A stretch of DNA of 64,000 bases, from positions 62,001 to 126,000 of the forward strand of contig CACLMT010000002.1 of the NCBI GenBank assembly GCA_902608115.1. The letters are read 5' to 3'. Made by a program: the position numbers and the translations under genes. Of the stretch, positions 1 to 10,322 are shown in pieces. The first letter of the stretch is position 1, and the number at the start of each line of letters is the position of its first letter. Source of the stretch: an uncultured SAR86 cluster bacterium. GTDB lineage: Bacteria > Pseudomonadota > Gammaproteobacteria > Magnimaribacterales > D2472. Below the pieces are notes generated by a model, which searched no databases, was not told the DNA's origin, and saw nothing but the letters and a program-made list of their open reading frames with translations.

Positions 1-791
1 GCGTTAGCAATTGCTGACAATAAATCATTTGCTGGATTTTTTCTTTTAGAATTTAGAATATCTCTACCATATTCAAACATCTCATCAACCATGTTATTAA
101 ACATGTTAATCATGTCAGTGTTAGGGGTTTTATTGGCTCGTAATTTTAGTTGTTCAATTTGCATGTATTGGGCTAACTCTAAAAACTCCATCCATGTTAC
201 TAGCTTTGGTCGATCTTCATCGGGGATGCCGAGTATTTCAGACAATGTAAAGATAGGTAGTTGTTGTGAAAACTCATGAACAAAATTAAATTCTTTTTTA
301 GTTTCCATAGCATCAAGGAGAATAGTAACTTTTGTTTGAACTTTAGTTCTTAAATCAGCGATATAATCTGGCTTAAAAAAAGGCATATGCTCTCGTCTTA
401 GATTTATATGTAAATCACCATCAAGGTTGAGCATGTGGTCAATTGATGATGGCCATAACTTTGGGTGGCGTCTTTCTTCACTTCCAAGAGTCATTAGAGT
501 TGCAGTACCAATTTGTGAAGAGAAAGTTTTAGGATCTGATGACACTTTTATAATATCTTTATAGCGTGTTAAAGACCAAAAACCTGGTTCCACATCAGCT
601 AAAAAAGCTGGGTGAAAATATATAGGCGCTAATTTACGCATTTTTTCAAAGTGTTCGTAAGGCGGACCTTTTGTAAAAATATTTAAATCTGAAAAATTTA
701 TTTCAGCTTTATAGTTATAAATAAGAGGGTACTTGTTTGGATTGAATTGAGTTTTGATAACCTCTTTGCTAATCGAAATTGGTTGATTCAT
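1..791 (-). CDS. Cytochrome P450, N-terminal part (runs off left edge)
   Basis: Reverse-strand reading from ATG at 791: MNQPISISKEVIKTQFNPNKYPLIYNYKAEINFSDLNIFTKGPPYEHFEKMRKLAPIYFHPA..GFWSLTRYKDIIKVSSDPKTFSSQ..LNLDGDLHINLRREHMPFFKP; P450-like N-terminal half. Absent from ORF track, probably because no stop lies inside the window. Confidence 0.85.
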   Translation of the reverse strand, partial: MNQPISISKEVIKTQFNPNKYPLIYNYKAEINFSDLNIFTKGPPYEHFEKMRKLAPIYFHPAFLADVEPGFWSLTRYKDIIKVSSDPKTFSSQIGTATLMTLGSEERRHPKLWPSSIDHMLNLDGDLHINLRREHMPFFKPDYIADLRTKVQTKVTILLDAMETKKEFNFVHEFSQQLPIFTLSEILGIPDEDRPKLVTWMEFLELAQYMQIEQLKLRANKTPNTDMINMFNNMVDEMFEYGRDILNSKRKNPANDLLSAIAN

Positions 792-3511
792 TATTTAATG
801 ATTACTATTTGTCCAAGATTTAGATTTCTAATTGGTTCTTCAATTTTTTCTAGGTCCCCAACAATCAACCAAGTCCATTGATTTGGTTTAATGTATTTTT
901 GTGCTTTGGCTTGAACTTGTTCTAATGTAGGCTTGTCTAGCAATTGAGGTAATTGATTTAAATAATTTAAATCTCTGTTGTAAATTACTATATCTGAAAC
1001 GCCACTTTTTAAGGCTCCTAAAGTCTCAAACCGACCAGGAAGTCTTAAGGTTTTTGAAGCTTTTCCTTTAGCTAACTCCTCATCCGTTACCATGTTTGTT
1101 GAAAGATATGCGTCATACTCTTTTATAATTTCAGATATTGATTCTGAAGTTTTATCTGTTTGAACAGGAGCTGTTACTAGCATAGCTCTTTGACCTTTAG
1201 CATCACTTAATCGAGTTCTTACGCCATACGACCAACTTTTATCTTCTCTAAGGTTCATATTCAGTCTAGCTGTAAAACTGCCTCCAATTGCATAATTCAT
1301 ATAATCCAGTTCAATTTCTTCATTTGTGGCTGTGGGAGGTAAAAGTTGGCCAGCCACAATATACGATTGTTGAGCATTTGGTTTGTCTATCAGATATACG
1401 ACCCTAGTTATTGGAAGAGGGACCTTTGATAAAGTTTTTAGAGGATTGCTTGAAATATCTGTCCAATCCCCAAATTTTTCTTCTAGCATTTCTACAATCT
1501 TATCTAGAGCAATATCACCAGCTACTACAAAAGTAAGGTTATTTGGATTGATAGCTCTTTTATGAATATCAACAATGTTATCTCGAACAATTGCTTCAAT
1601 TGTTGATGAGACACCACTTCCAGTTAAAGGTTTTCCATAAGGGTGATCCTCTCCATAAAGCAATTTACCTATATTTCTATAAGCTATTGAAACGGGTCTA
1701 TTTTCCTCTTGGATAATAGATGCAAGCGTTTGTTTCTTAATCCTATTTATTTCATCAACAGGGAAGGTTGGGTGGATTAAAGCTTCTTTAGCAAGATCTA
1801 AAGTTTTTGAAAGATTAGAGTTTAATGATGACAAGGAAACAAATGAAGTATCTAAGCCTGAACCAAAACTCAAATTTGAACCTAGCGAATCCAAGGCTTC
1901 ATCAAACTTGAGAGAAGAGTATTTTTTAGTACCTTCATTTAACATATCCATCATAAAGTTTGTATAACCAAGCTCTTTAGGATTTTCTTGTGCATATCCA
2001 AAGTTAAATTGAAAATTCATTTCTACTAACGGGACCCCAGAGCGTTGAGCTAAAACAACCTTTGCTCCATTGGAAAGCGTCGCTGTTTGGAGATCTGGAA
2101 ATTTAAATGAAACTTTATCTGATGGGTAGGGTATTCCTTTTGAGCGGTCTATATCTGTTGGATTAATATTATATTTATCAGAAGGTAATATTGTTAAGAC
2201 ATAAGGAGTATCATCAATCCACTTTGCAAATGTTGCCTTTATTTTAGATGTTGTTGCCTTATCAATAAAAGCAGCATTTTCTCTATAACAACCTGGATTC
2301 CCTGTAAATGTCTGACATGTGGCGAGTAGGTCTGATTTACCTCCAAAACCTCCAATACGCTGAATTCCTCTTATAAATCCTGCTAGAGCTTTAGTTTTTT
2401 CAGTTTTTAGTAATTTAGTATCAGGACCTTTTTTAATAAATGAGTTCATCACATCATCTAATGCATTCTCAACCATTAGAGGATCTTCACCAGACACTAC
2501 ATCTACAATAATAATAAAAAGTCCTGCAATTTCACGATCATAATAAAATGCAGTTACATTTGTGGCTATTTGGTTTTTATAAACTAGTTCTTTATATAAA
2601 GGTGAATTTTTCCCACCAGTTAAAACGCTTGAAGCTAGATCAAAGTGAGCAGCTGCTTCTGTATCTCTTTCAGGCACATTCCATATCTTATAAATTCTAG
2701 CTTGGGGGACATTATCAAACATTATTTCGCGCTTTTCTTCGGATCTTTTAGCTATCCATTTTTCTGGTTTTGTTAGAGGAGGACCCGCAGGGATATCACC
2801 AAAAAATTTGGTTACCTTTTCTTTTGCAGTCTCTAAATCTATATCACCAGCCAATGCTAAAACTGCATTATTTGGACCATAGTAAGTTTTAAACCAATCT
2901 TGCACATCTTCAAGAGAAGCCGCATCTAAATCTTCCATAGAACCAATAGTTGACCATGAATAAGGATGTCCTTTTGGAAAAGCCGATTCACTAATTTTAG
3001 AAAAAGCTCTTCCGTAAGGTTGATTTTCTCCTTGTCGCTTCTCATTCTGTACTACGCCTCTTTGTTCATCTAGTTTTTCTTGATCAACAACGCCAAGTAA
3101 ATGACCCATTCGATCAGATTCCATCCATAAAGCTAGGTCAAGAGCATTAGTGGGAACATTTTGAAAATAATTAGTTCTATCAGAATTTGTAGTTCCATTC
3201 TGATCAGTTGAACCTATTTTTTCAAAAGGTTCAAAATATTCACTATTGTAATTTTCAGTTCCATTAAACATTAAATGTTCAAATAAATGAGCAAAACCAG
3301 TTTTACCAAATTTTTCATTTTTTGATCCAACGTGATACCAAACGTTAATAGCGACCATAGGTACTTTATGATCTTCATGAACAACAACCGTTAGGCCATT
3401 ATTAAGGGTAAAACTCTCATATTTAATTTCAGGCAAATCATCCAATAATGAAGCTTGAGTTAAAACGGTTAAAGTAATATTTAATGTTAATAATTGAAAA
3501 AATTTTTTCAT
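791..3511 (-). CDS. M16 family zinc metallopeptidase (secreted)
   Basis: N-terminal signal peptide; HxxEH motif in HLFEHLMFNGTENY; two-repeat pitrilysin-like architecture. Confidence 0.93.
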   Translation of the reverse strand: MKKFFQLLTLNITLTVLTQASLLDDLPEIKYESFTLNNGLTVVVHEDHKVPMVAINVWYHVGSKNEKFGKTGFAHLFEHLMFNGTENYNSEYFEPFEKIGSTDQNGTTNSDRTNYFQNVPTNALDLALWMESDRMGHLLGVVDQEKLDEQRGVVQNEKRQGENQPYGRAFSKISESAFPKGHPYSWSTIGSMEDLDAASLEDVQDWFKTYYGPNNAVLALAGDIDLETAKEKVTKFFGDIPAGPPLTKPEKWIAKRSEEKREIMFDNVPQARIYKIWNVPERDTEAAAHFDLASSVLTGGKNSPLYKELVYKNQIATNVTAFYYDREIAGLFIIIVDVVSGEDPLMVENALDDVMNSFIKKGPDTKLLKTEKTKALAGFIRGIQRIGGFGGKSDLLATCQTFTGNPGCYRENAAFIDKATTSKIKATFAKWIDDTPYVLTILPSDKYNINPTDIDRSKGIPYPSDKVSFKFPDLQTATLSNGAKVVLAQRSGVPLVEMNFQFNFGYAQENPKELGYTNFMMDMLNEGTKKYSSLKFDEALDSLGSNLSFGSGLDTSFVSLSSLNSNLSKTLDLAKEALIHPTFPVDEINRIKKQTLASIIQEENRPVSIAYRNIGKLLYGEDHPYGKPLTGSGVSSTIEAIVRDNIVDIHKRAINPNNLTFVVAGDIALDKIVEMLEEKFGDWTDISSNPLKTLSKVPLPITRVVYLIDKPNAQQSYIVAGQLLPPTATNEEIELDYMNYAIGGSFTARLNMNLREDKSWSYGVRTRLSDAKGQRAMLVTAPVQTDKTSESISEIIKEYDAYLSTNMVTDEELAKGKASKTLRLPGRFETLGALKSGVSDIVIYNRDLNYLNQLPQLLDKPTLEQVQAKAQKYIKPNQWTWLIVGDLEKIEEPIRNLNLGQIVIIK

Positions 3512-3580
3512 GAATTTCTGCCCCTATGATTGTTGAATATATTTTATACTTTAGTTAGTAGAATATGTATATAGATATAA

Positions 3581-5242
3581 ATGAAATTAAATAGTTCAAA
3601 AAAATTTAATCAATTAACTTTAATATCTCTATCTTTGATCGTAGCTTTATTTATTACTAGTTGCTCAGATACTTTAAGTGATACAACTGATGGGAGATTA
3701 AGATATTGGATTTCAACTCTATCTTCGGATGAGTTTGAAGGTCGTGCGCCAGGAACACCTGGAGGACAATTAACAAAGAATTTTATTTCTCAATCTTTCC
3801 AAGATTTTGATCTTCAACCTATAACTAATGATTATTTTCTTGATGTTCCTACATCGGAAATTACTTTAAAAGATTCATCTTATTTAACTCTCTCATTTAG
3901 AGGTGATGATAGGAAAATGATAACCGGTGAGGAAGTTGTTTTTTGGACAAAACATGCAAGGGATTATAGAAAAATAAGAGATAGCGAAGTTGTATTTGTT
4001 GGGTATGGAATTGTTGCGCCCGAGTACGATTGGAATGATTACGAAGGAATAGATGTTACAGGAAAAACCGTTCTGATATTGGTAAATGATCCTGGTTTTG
4101 CTACTGGAAAATTAAGACTCTTCAACGGTAGATCAATGACTTATTATGGAAGATGGACTTATAAATTTGAAGAAGCTGCAAGACAAGGTGCTGCTGCAGC
4201 TATCATTGTTCATGAAGAAGAACCGGCAGCATATCCATGGAGTGTTGTTGAAAATAGTTGGCAAGGCCCTCAATTAGACTTACAAAGAGATGATTTAGGA
4301 GCTGAGCGAGTTATCTTAGAGAGCTGGATTAGAGACCATGTTTTGGACGATGTTTTAAAATTTACAGGATTTAACTATTTAGCTTTAAAAGAAATTGCTT
4401 TAGAAAAAACATTTTCACCTTTTCCTTTTAGGGGTTTGACTCTTAGTTCAGAAATATTTAATAAAGTTAGGTATTTACAATCACATAATATAGGCGCAAT
4501 TAAACATGGAAGAACTAAACCAAATGAATATATTTTATTTATGGCTCATTGGGATCATCTAGGAAAGGTTAAAGCTATTAAACCTGGTGATGATATTATT
4601 TTTAATGGTGCTGTGGATAATGCTACTGGGGTAGCATCTATACTGGAACTTGCAAAACGCTATTCAGAAATTGATACTGAACGATCTGTTATATTTTTAG
4701 CTGTAACATTGGAAGAATCTGGATTGCTTGGTTCAGAGTATTTTGCAAAATATCCACCAATAGATTTATCCCATGTTGTATCTGGGTTTAATTTTGATGC
4801 GATTCTTCCGACAGGCTTAACTAATGATATGGTTGTAGTTGGTTATGGAGCATCTGAACTCGAAGATCTATTAGAAGAAGAGCTTTCTAAAGAAGGTAGA
4901 TATGTAAATCCAGATCCAAATCCTGAAAAAGGGTATTTTTATCGATCTGATCATATTAGTTTTGCTAAACGAGGTGTTCCTATGTTGTATGCCGATGGGG
5001 GATTTGATCTTGTTAATGGTGGTAAGGCTGCTGGTTTTGTAATAGAAGATGGATACAGAGTTGATGCCTACCATGGCGTTGCTGATGAATATTCTGAGTC
5101 TTGGGACTTAACAGGCCTTAATCAATCAATTGATGTTATATATGCAATTAGCTTAGAACTTGCAAATAATTCACAATGGCCAAATTGGTATGACGGAAAT
5201 GAATTTAAAGCAATTAGAGATCAATCTAGACAATTTGAATGA
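3581..5242 (+). CDS. M28 family peptidase with PA domain, putative lipoprotein
   Basis: Lipobox-like LFITSCSD; MAHWDHLG, DNATGVASILELA and TLEESGLLGSEYF metal-site motifs. Confidence 0.9.
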   Translation: MKLNSSKKFNQLTLISLSLIVALFITSCSDTLSDTTDGRLRYWISTLSSDEFEGRAPGTPGGQLTKNFISQSFQDFDLQPITNDYFLDVPTSEITLKDSSYLTLSFRGDDRKMITGEEVVFWTKHARDYRKIRDSEVVFVGYGIVAPEYDWNDYEGIDVTGKTVLILVNDPGFATGKLRLFNGRSMTYYGRWTYKFEEAARQGAAAAIIVHEEEPAAYPWSVVENSWQGPQLDLQRDDLGAERVILESWIRDHVLDDVLKFTGFNYLALKEIALEKTFSPFPFRGLTLSSEIFNKVRYLQSHNIGAIKHGRTKPNEYILFMAHWDHLGKVKAIKPGDDIIFNGAVDNATGVASILELAKRYSEIDTERSVIFLAVTLEESGLLGSEYFAKYPPIDLSHVVSGFNFDAILPTGLTNDMVVVGYGASELEDLLEEELSKEGRYVNPDPNPEKGYFYRSDHISFAKRGVPMLYADGGFDLVNGGKAAGFVIEDGYRVDAYHGVADEYSESWDLTGLNQSIDVIYAISLELANNSQWPNWYDGNEFKAIRDQSRQFE

Positions 5243-6699
5243 ATCAAGTGATGCATAAGGACGTTATTGTTGTGGGTGCCGGTATATCAGGAATTGCTGC
5301 TGGACATAATTTACAAAAAAGCTGTCCATCTAAATCATTTGCTATTCTTGAAGGAAGAAATTCAATTGGCGGGACGTGGGACTTGTTCAAGTATCCAGGT
5401 ATAAGATCCGATTCCGATATGCATACGCTAGGATTTCGTTTTAAACCATGGATTCATAGAAAATCTATTGCAGACGCACCATCCATTATGGATTATTTAA
5501 ATGAAACCGTAGATGAATCTTCATTAAGAGATAAGATTATGTATAAGCATAAAGTTATTTCAGCGAATTGGATTTCTAAAAAATCAATTTGGGAGCTTGA
5601 AGTTTTAGATAATCTTCAGAATAAAAGAATAACGTGTAATTTTCTATTTTTATGTGGCGGTTATTATAGTTATGACAATGCATATCAGCCTCAATTTCAT
5701 GGCCAAAAAAATTTTCAAGGACCTATTATTCATCCACAATTTTGGGATGAAACATTAGATTATTCTAATAAACAAGTGGTGGTTATAGGCAGTGGAGCAA
5801 CTGCTGTAACTATTGTGCCAGCGTTAACCGATAAAGCTAAACATGTTGTTATGCTTCAACGCTCTCCTAGCTATCTTGTCTCTGCCCCAGCTGAAGATGC
5901 TTGGAGTAAGAGGCTGAATAAAATTCTTCCTATTAAATTAAGTTATTTTTTGGTTCGATGGAAAAATATTTTAGCAGTCAGTTTATTATTTTATTTATCC
6001 AGAAGATTTCCAAATAGAATAAAAGAAAAAATTATAAATTCAGTTCGAGAGGAACTGGGGGATGATTTTGATATAGAGAAGCATTTTACTCCTAAATATA
6101 ATCCATGGGATCAACGAATGTGTCTTGTTCCTGACAGCGATTTTTTTAACTCAATTAATAAAGGCACTGCCTCTGTTGTTACTGATGTAATAGACAAATT
6201 TACAGAAGATGGCATTTTATTAAAATCAGGAAAGACATTAAAAGCAGATATCATTGTTACTGCAACAGGGTTTGAGCTAATTGCTCTAAATGGTATAGCA
6301 GTATCACTGGATGGTATTAAAGTAGAAGCAAATAACAAGCTTTCATATAAGGGGATGATGTTAAGTGGTGTTCCTAATCTTGCATTTTCATTTGGATATG
6401 TAAATGCATCATGGACTCTTAGAGCTGATTTAACTTGTGAATATGTTTGCCGATTGTTAAATCAAATGGAAAAAGAGGGCGCTACTGCATGTTGTCCCGA
6501 AGAAGACCCCAAGGCTGAAGCTGACGATGAGTACATTGATTTTACTTCAGGATATGTCCAAAGAGGTCGTAACAGATTACCTAAACAAGGAATGAAGGCT
6601 CCATGGAGAAATTATCAAAATTATTTAATTGATATATTTTTAGTTAGAATGTTTTCTATCAAAGATTCTACCTTACGTTTTTATAATGCAAATGAATAA
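5239..6699 (+). CDS. Flavin-containing/Baeyer-Villiger-type monooxygenase
   Basis: GAGISGIAAG FAD motif, GGTWDLFKYPGIRSDSDMHTLGFRF, BVMO fingerprint FxGxxxHxxxW = FQGPIIHPQFW, second Rossmann VVVIGSGATAVT. Confidence 0.92.
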   Translation: MNQVMHKDVIVVGAGISGIAAGHNLQKSCPSKSFAILEGRNSIGGTWDLFKYPGIRSDSDMHTLGFRFKPWIHRKSIADAPSIMDYLNETVDESSLRDKIMYKHKVISANWISKKSIWELEVLDNLQNKRITCNFLFLCGGYYSYDNAYQPQFHGQKNFQGPIIHPQFWDETLDYSNKQVVVIGSGATAVTIVPALTDKAKHVVMLQRSPSYLVSAPAEDAWSKRLNKILPIKLSYFLVRWKNILAVSLLFYLSRRFPNRIKEKIINSVREELGDDFDIEKHFTPKYNPWDQRMCLVPDSDFFNSINKGTASVVTDVIDKFTEDGILLKSGKTLKADIIVTATGFELIALNGIAVSLDGIKVEANNKLSYKGMMLSGVPNLAFSFGYVNASWTLRADLTCEYVCRLLNQMEKEGATACCPEEDPKAEADDEYIDFTSGYVQRGRNRLPKQGMKAPWRNYQNYLIDIFLVRMFSIKDSTLRFYNANE

Positions 6700-8155
6700 T
6701 GATGCATTACCTTATTTGCGCAGTCTTCACAGTCTTTTATCGTCTATTTCAAGCTCACAGAATGATACTGAAGACGTATCTATGCGGATTGATCTATCAA
6801 AACGCTTAGTTGATCTTCTGATTGTTCAATTAGAGGCATCCCACTCTTTCAAAGATGATTGTATTGATAGGCTTTCTGAAATAGTTATTAGATTAGAAAA
6901 GCTATTACCACAATCAGATAAGAATAAATTACTTTTAATGGACTTACAAAAGATTTGTGATGCGAAGACTGTAAAGGCTTATGATCAATTTTTGGAAATT
7001 TCTAGTAAAATCCAGCGAGAACTTATACAGCTGAATACTACGAAAGCTCTAGAGTTATCCAAGTTACTTTTTGGTATCGAAAAAGACTACTGCCAACAAA
7101 TTTCTGATGCAATTTTTGCCCAAAATAATTTAAACAGTAACAGCAAAGAGTCAACTTCAGCACGAAATGCACGTAGTTTTAGTACTCATGACATGACTGC
7201 TTTTATTCGTGATCAATTTCCTGAAGAGACAGAAACCATTATCGCAAATGTCTCATTTGTTGCAGGCGGATATTCTAAATTCACAGCAGACATAAGTTTA
7301 GCGAAAACCACATCACTTCCAAAAAATATAATCTTACGTGGAGATTCAGATGATGCATTTGGAGGTATGTCAGTAGTTGATGAGTATCAATTAATAGAAA
7401 CCGTTTATGAGAATGGAGTTTGTGCACCCAAGCCATTGGCTATAGCAAAAAATGATGATGTATTTGGCTCTCCTTTTATGTTGATGGAGAAAATGTCTGG
7501 AACTTGTATAGGGCATATGTATGACATTCCACCTATTCGTTCTGATTCTTTGGTTCAAGATATTGCTAAGAAACTCTCTTCAATACATAGCATTCCTTTA
7601 AAAATGTTAAATAAAACAACCAATGGTGTAGATTGTCTTTCTAGCGATAAAGCTCTCAGCTGGATATCTTCATCAGAGACTTCATGGCTACCATTGAATC
7701 TTCCTTCACCAGCATTTTCTGCAGCTTTTGAATGGCTTCGGCATAATGTAAAACTATATGATAATGGGCCTCGATCTTTAGTTCATGGGGATTATGGTTT
7801 GAATAATTTATTGATTGAAGATGAGTGCGTAACTGGGATTCTTGACTGGGAACATTCGCATGTCGGTAATCCGTCATACGATCTTGGCTATTTTCATCCA
7901 ATGGCAGAGACATTAGCTTCATGGTCCTTATTTCTTGATGCTTATGCCAATACAGGCGCACCTATGCCGAATGAAGATCAAATTAATTATAGTGTTTTGC
8001 TTGGAGCCACTAGGGTGGGTGTAATGGTTTGCCAAGTAAGAAGTGCATTTCTTAATAATCAAGAAACTGGAATTGCTTCCTCTATAGGAATTGCAGGTGA
8101 TTATTATGATGTGGCCGTAATACGTATTTCAAATGCTTTAGAAAAGGTCCTTTGA
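6686..8155 (+). CDS. Phosphotransferase (APH-like kinase fold) with long N-terminal extension
   Basis: LVHGDYGLNNLLIEDECVTGILDWEHSHVGNPSYDLGY (HGDxxxxN and DWE motifs); ~180 aa mostly helical N-terminal region. Confidence 0.85.
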   Translation: MQMNNDALPYLRSLHSLLSSISSSQNDTEDVSMRIDLSKRLVDLLIVQLEASHSFKDDCIDRLSEIVIRLEKLLPQSDKNKLLLMDLQKICDAKTVKAYDQFLEISSKIQRELIQLNTTKALELSKLLFGIEKDYCQQISDAIFAQNNLNSNSKESTSARNARSFSTHDMTAFIRDQFPEETETIIANVSFVAGGYSKFTADISLAKTTSLPKNIILRGDSDDAFGGMSVVDEYQLIETVYENGVCAPKPLAIAKNDDVFGSPFMLMEKMSGTCIGHMYDIPPIRSDSLVQDIAKKLSSIHSIPLKMLNKTTNGVDCLSSDKALSWISSSETSWLPLNLPSPAFSAAFEWLRHNVKLYDNGPRSLVHGDYGLNNLLIEDECVTGILDWEHSHVGNPSYDLGYFHPMAETLASWSLFLDAYANTGAPMPNEDQINYSVLLGATRVGVMVCQVRSAFLNNQETGIASSIGIAGDYYDVAVIRISNALEKVL

Positions 8156-9213
8156 TGAATACTTATAAACGAGACAGAACTAGACTTGGAGCATATTTAT
8201 TACCTGGAAGAATTAAAAATCCAACTGATGTAATAGCTCAAGCAGCAAAAGGTGAAGAATTAGGTCTTGGAACTCTATGGCTTAGCGAAAGATGGGGAAA
8301 TAAAGATATTGGAGCAATATGTGGTGCTGTTAGTCAAGCCGCACCATCTACATATATTGCTGCAGGTACAACCCATTTTCTTACTAGACATCCTGCAGTT
8401 TTAGCATCAATGGCAATGACCTTGCAGTCATTGAGCGGAGGAAAGTTTTTACTTGGTATAGGTCGCGGTGTCCCAGAAATGTTTCGGGCTATAGGATTGC
8501 CCAATATTTCTTTTAAACACTTAATTGATAGTGTGGCTATTCATAAAAAACTTTGTAAAGGAGAGTTAGTAAACTATAAAGGTGTATTGGGTGAATATAA
8601 TGGTATGCAGTTAATTGATTTGCCAGATGTAAAACAACCTCCCATTATTTTAGGGGCAATTGGGCCAAAAGCATTGCAGGTAGCCGGGACTCACTTTGAT
8701 GGCGTAATACTTCATCCATTCTTAACTCCTGATGGGGTTAATCGATGTAGTAAGATTGTTAAGAATGCAGCCACCGCAGCAGGACGAGATCCTGATAATA
8801 TCAAAATTTATGCAACAGTTGTTCTTGCAGCGGACCTAACTCCTGACAAGGAAGAAGAAGTGGTTGGCGGGAGGGCAGTTAGTTATTTTCAAAATCAAAG
8901 TTATGCAGACATATTAGTGGGCTTTAATGGATGGGATAAAAATATTTTAAGGAAATTATGGGAGCATCCCCTTCTTAAAAATCTTAAAAGCAATGCAGAC
9001 CAAACTTTTACTAACGAAGAGCTAGCTGAAGTAAGCCGTGTTTTACCAAAAGAGTGGTTATTATCTGGAGGTGCTGTAGGTAGCAAGGAGCACTGTGCAT
9101 CTCGTCTCGATGATTATCTAGCTGTAGCTGACAATATCATTATTCATGGATCTACTCCAGATAAGCTTACTCCAACAATAAAAGTATTTACGAATAAAAC
9201 TTTATTAGATTAA
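8155..9213 (+). CDS. LLM-class F420-dependent oxidoreductase family protein
   Basis: Luciferase-like TIM barrel: LGAYLLPGRI..GLGTLWLSERWGNKDIGAICGAVSQ..GTTHFLTRHPAVLASMAMTLQSLSGGKFLLGIGRG. Track starts at TTG 8152; ATG at 8155 preferred. Confidence 0.88.
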   Translation: MNTYKRDRTRLGAYLLPGRIKNPTDVIAQAAKGEELGLGTLWLSERWGNKDIGAICGAVSQAAPSTYIAAGTTHFLTRHPAVLASMAMTLQSLSGGKFLLGIGRGVPEMFRAIGLPNISFKHLIDSVAIHKKLCKGELVNYKGVLGEYNGMQLIDLPDVKQPPIILGAIGPKALQVAGTHFDGVILHPFLTPDGVNRCSKIVKNAATAAGRDPDNIKIYATVVLAADLTPDKEEEVVGGRAVSYFQNQSYADILVGFNGWDKNILRKLWEHPLLKNLKSNADQTFTNEELAEVSRVLPKEWLLSGGAVGSKEHCASRLDDYLAVADNIIIHGSTPDKLTPTIKVFTNKTLLD

Positions 9214-9219
9214 GTAAGT

Positions 9220-9296
9220 TGGCGCACCCGGAGAGATTCGAACTCCCGACCCCTTGGTTCGTAGCCAAGTACTCTATCCAGCTGAGCTACGGGCGC
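9220..9296 (-). tRNA. tRNA-Arg (anticodon ACG), CCA encoded
   Basis: Reverse complement GCGCCCGTAGCTCAGCTGGATAGAGTACTTGGCTACGAACCAAGGGGTCGGGAGTTCGAATCTCTCCGGGTGCGCCA folds as cloverleaf; anticodon loop CTACGAA; T-loop GTTCGAAT. Confidence 0.96.
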
Positions 9297-9406
9297 ATAT
9301 AAACATGATTATATGTTTATTTAATTTTTTCTGCTTATCTAATTTGTGTATTAATTATAAAAAATAGTACTATCTATAGTTAATTATAAAAATAAACTAA
9401 TGAGCA

Positions 9407-10231
9407 ATGTTTGAACTTAAATTACTAAGTGGAGCTCTTGGAGCAGAGTTGTATGGAGTCAATCTTGCAAAAGATCTTTCAAATGATGTTTTAAAAGAAA
9501 TGAGAAGATTGCTTGTTGAGCATGAAGTTATTTTTTTTCGAGATCAAGATATTTCTCATGAACAGCATAAACAAATAGCTCATTTCTTTGGGCCCCTTCA
9601 GACTCATCCAGCATATGGAACGGTTCCAGATTTTCCTGAAATAACTATTTTAGAAAGCACAGCTGAAAAACCTACAAAAATTGAAAAATGGCACACTGAT
9701 ATGACATTCAGAGAACATCCGCCGATGGGTTCTATCTTAAGATCCAAAATTTGCCCGCCTAGTGGTGGAGATACATTATGGTCTAGTATGACCAGCGCGT
9801 ATGAAGCTTTATCTCAACCTATGAAAGATTTTTTAGATAATCTTAATGCTGAGCATGACTTTTCTCATGGCTTCAAAGAAAGTCTAGCTGAACCGGGAGG
9901 TCGAGAAAGACTAAAAGATGCGATTAAAGATAATCCCCCAGTTATTCATCCAGTAATTCAAACTCATCCAGAAAGTGGTAAAAAAGTAATTTTTGTAAAT
10001 ACACTTTTTACCACTAAAATCATTGAATTATCAGCAGATGAAAGTAATTCTATTTTAAATTTCTTATACGATTATATAAAAACTCCAGAATTTACTTGTA
10101 GATTTAGTTGGGAGCCAAACAGTATTGCATTTTGGGATAATAGGAGTACACAACACAAACCAGTTAATGACTATTTTCCTTCACATAGAATGCTTGAAAG
10201 AATAACCATAGATGGCAATAAACCATATTAA
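9407..10231 (+). CDS. TauD/TfdA family alpha-ketoglutarate-dependent dioxygenase
   Basis: LKLLSGALGAELYGVNLAKDLS, VIFFRDQDIS, WHTDMTF (HxD), FWDNRSTQHKPVNDY. Confidence 0.92.
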   Translation: MFELKLLSGALGAELYGVNLAKDLSNDVLKEMRRLLVEHEVIFFRDQDISHEQHKQIAHFFGPLQTHPAYGTVPDFPEITILESTAEKPTKIEKWHTDMTFREHPPMGSILRSKICPPSGGDTLWSSMTSAYEALSQPMKDFLDNLNAEHDFSHGFKESLAEPGGRERLKDAIKDNPPVIHPVIQTHPESGKKVIFVNTLFTTKIIELSADESNSILNFLYDYIKTPEFTCRFSWEPNSIAFWDNRSTQHKPVNDYFPSHRMLERITIDGNKPY

Positions 10232-10322
10232 TAATTAGGCCTCTTTAATAGTGTTACTTTCTTTACCGATATATAAAAAAACTTTATATTAAAACTATAT
10301 TAAATATACACATATTTGTTGA

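Noticed and set aside
91-279. 62-aa + strand ORF in the track
   Set aside because: Antisense to the clear P450 reading frame on the minus strand; no family signature.
4871-5074. 67-aa minus ORF (and similar ORFs at 1383-1565, 6111-6338, 7656-7961, 8901-9086, 11500-11823)
   Set aside because: Lie inside well supported genes on the opposite strand with no recognisable domain; treated as chance open frames.
6686-8155. Aminoglycoside resistance gene
   Set aside because: APH-like motifs are shared by a broad kinase superfamily; operon context with BVMO and LLM enzymes argues for metabolism.
9220-9296. tRNA-Arg as attachment site of an integrated island
   Set aside because: No integrase and no repeat of the tRNA 3' end noticed nearby.
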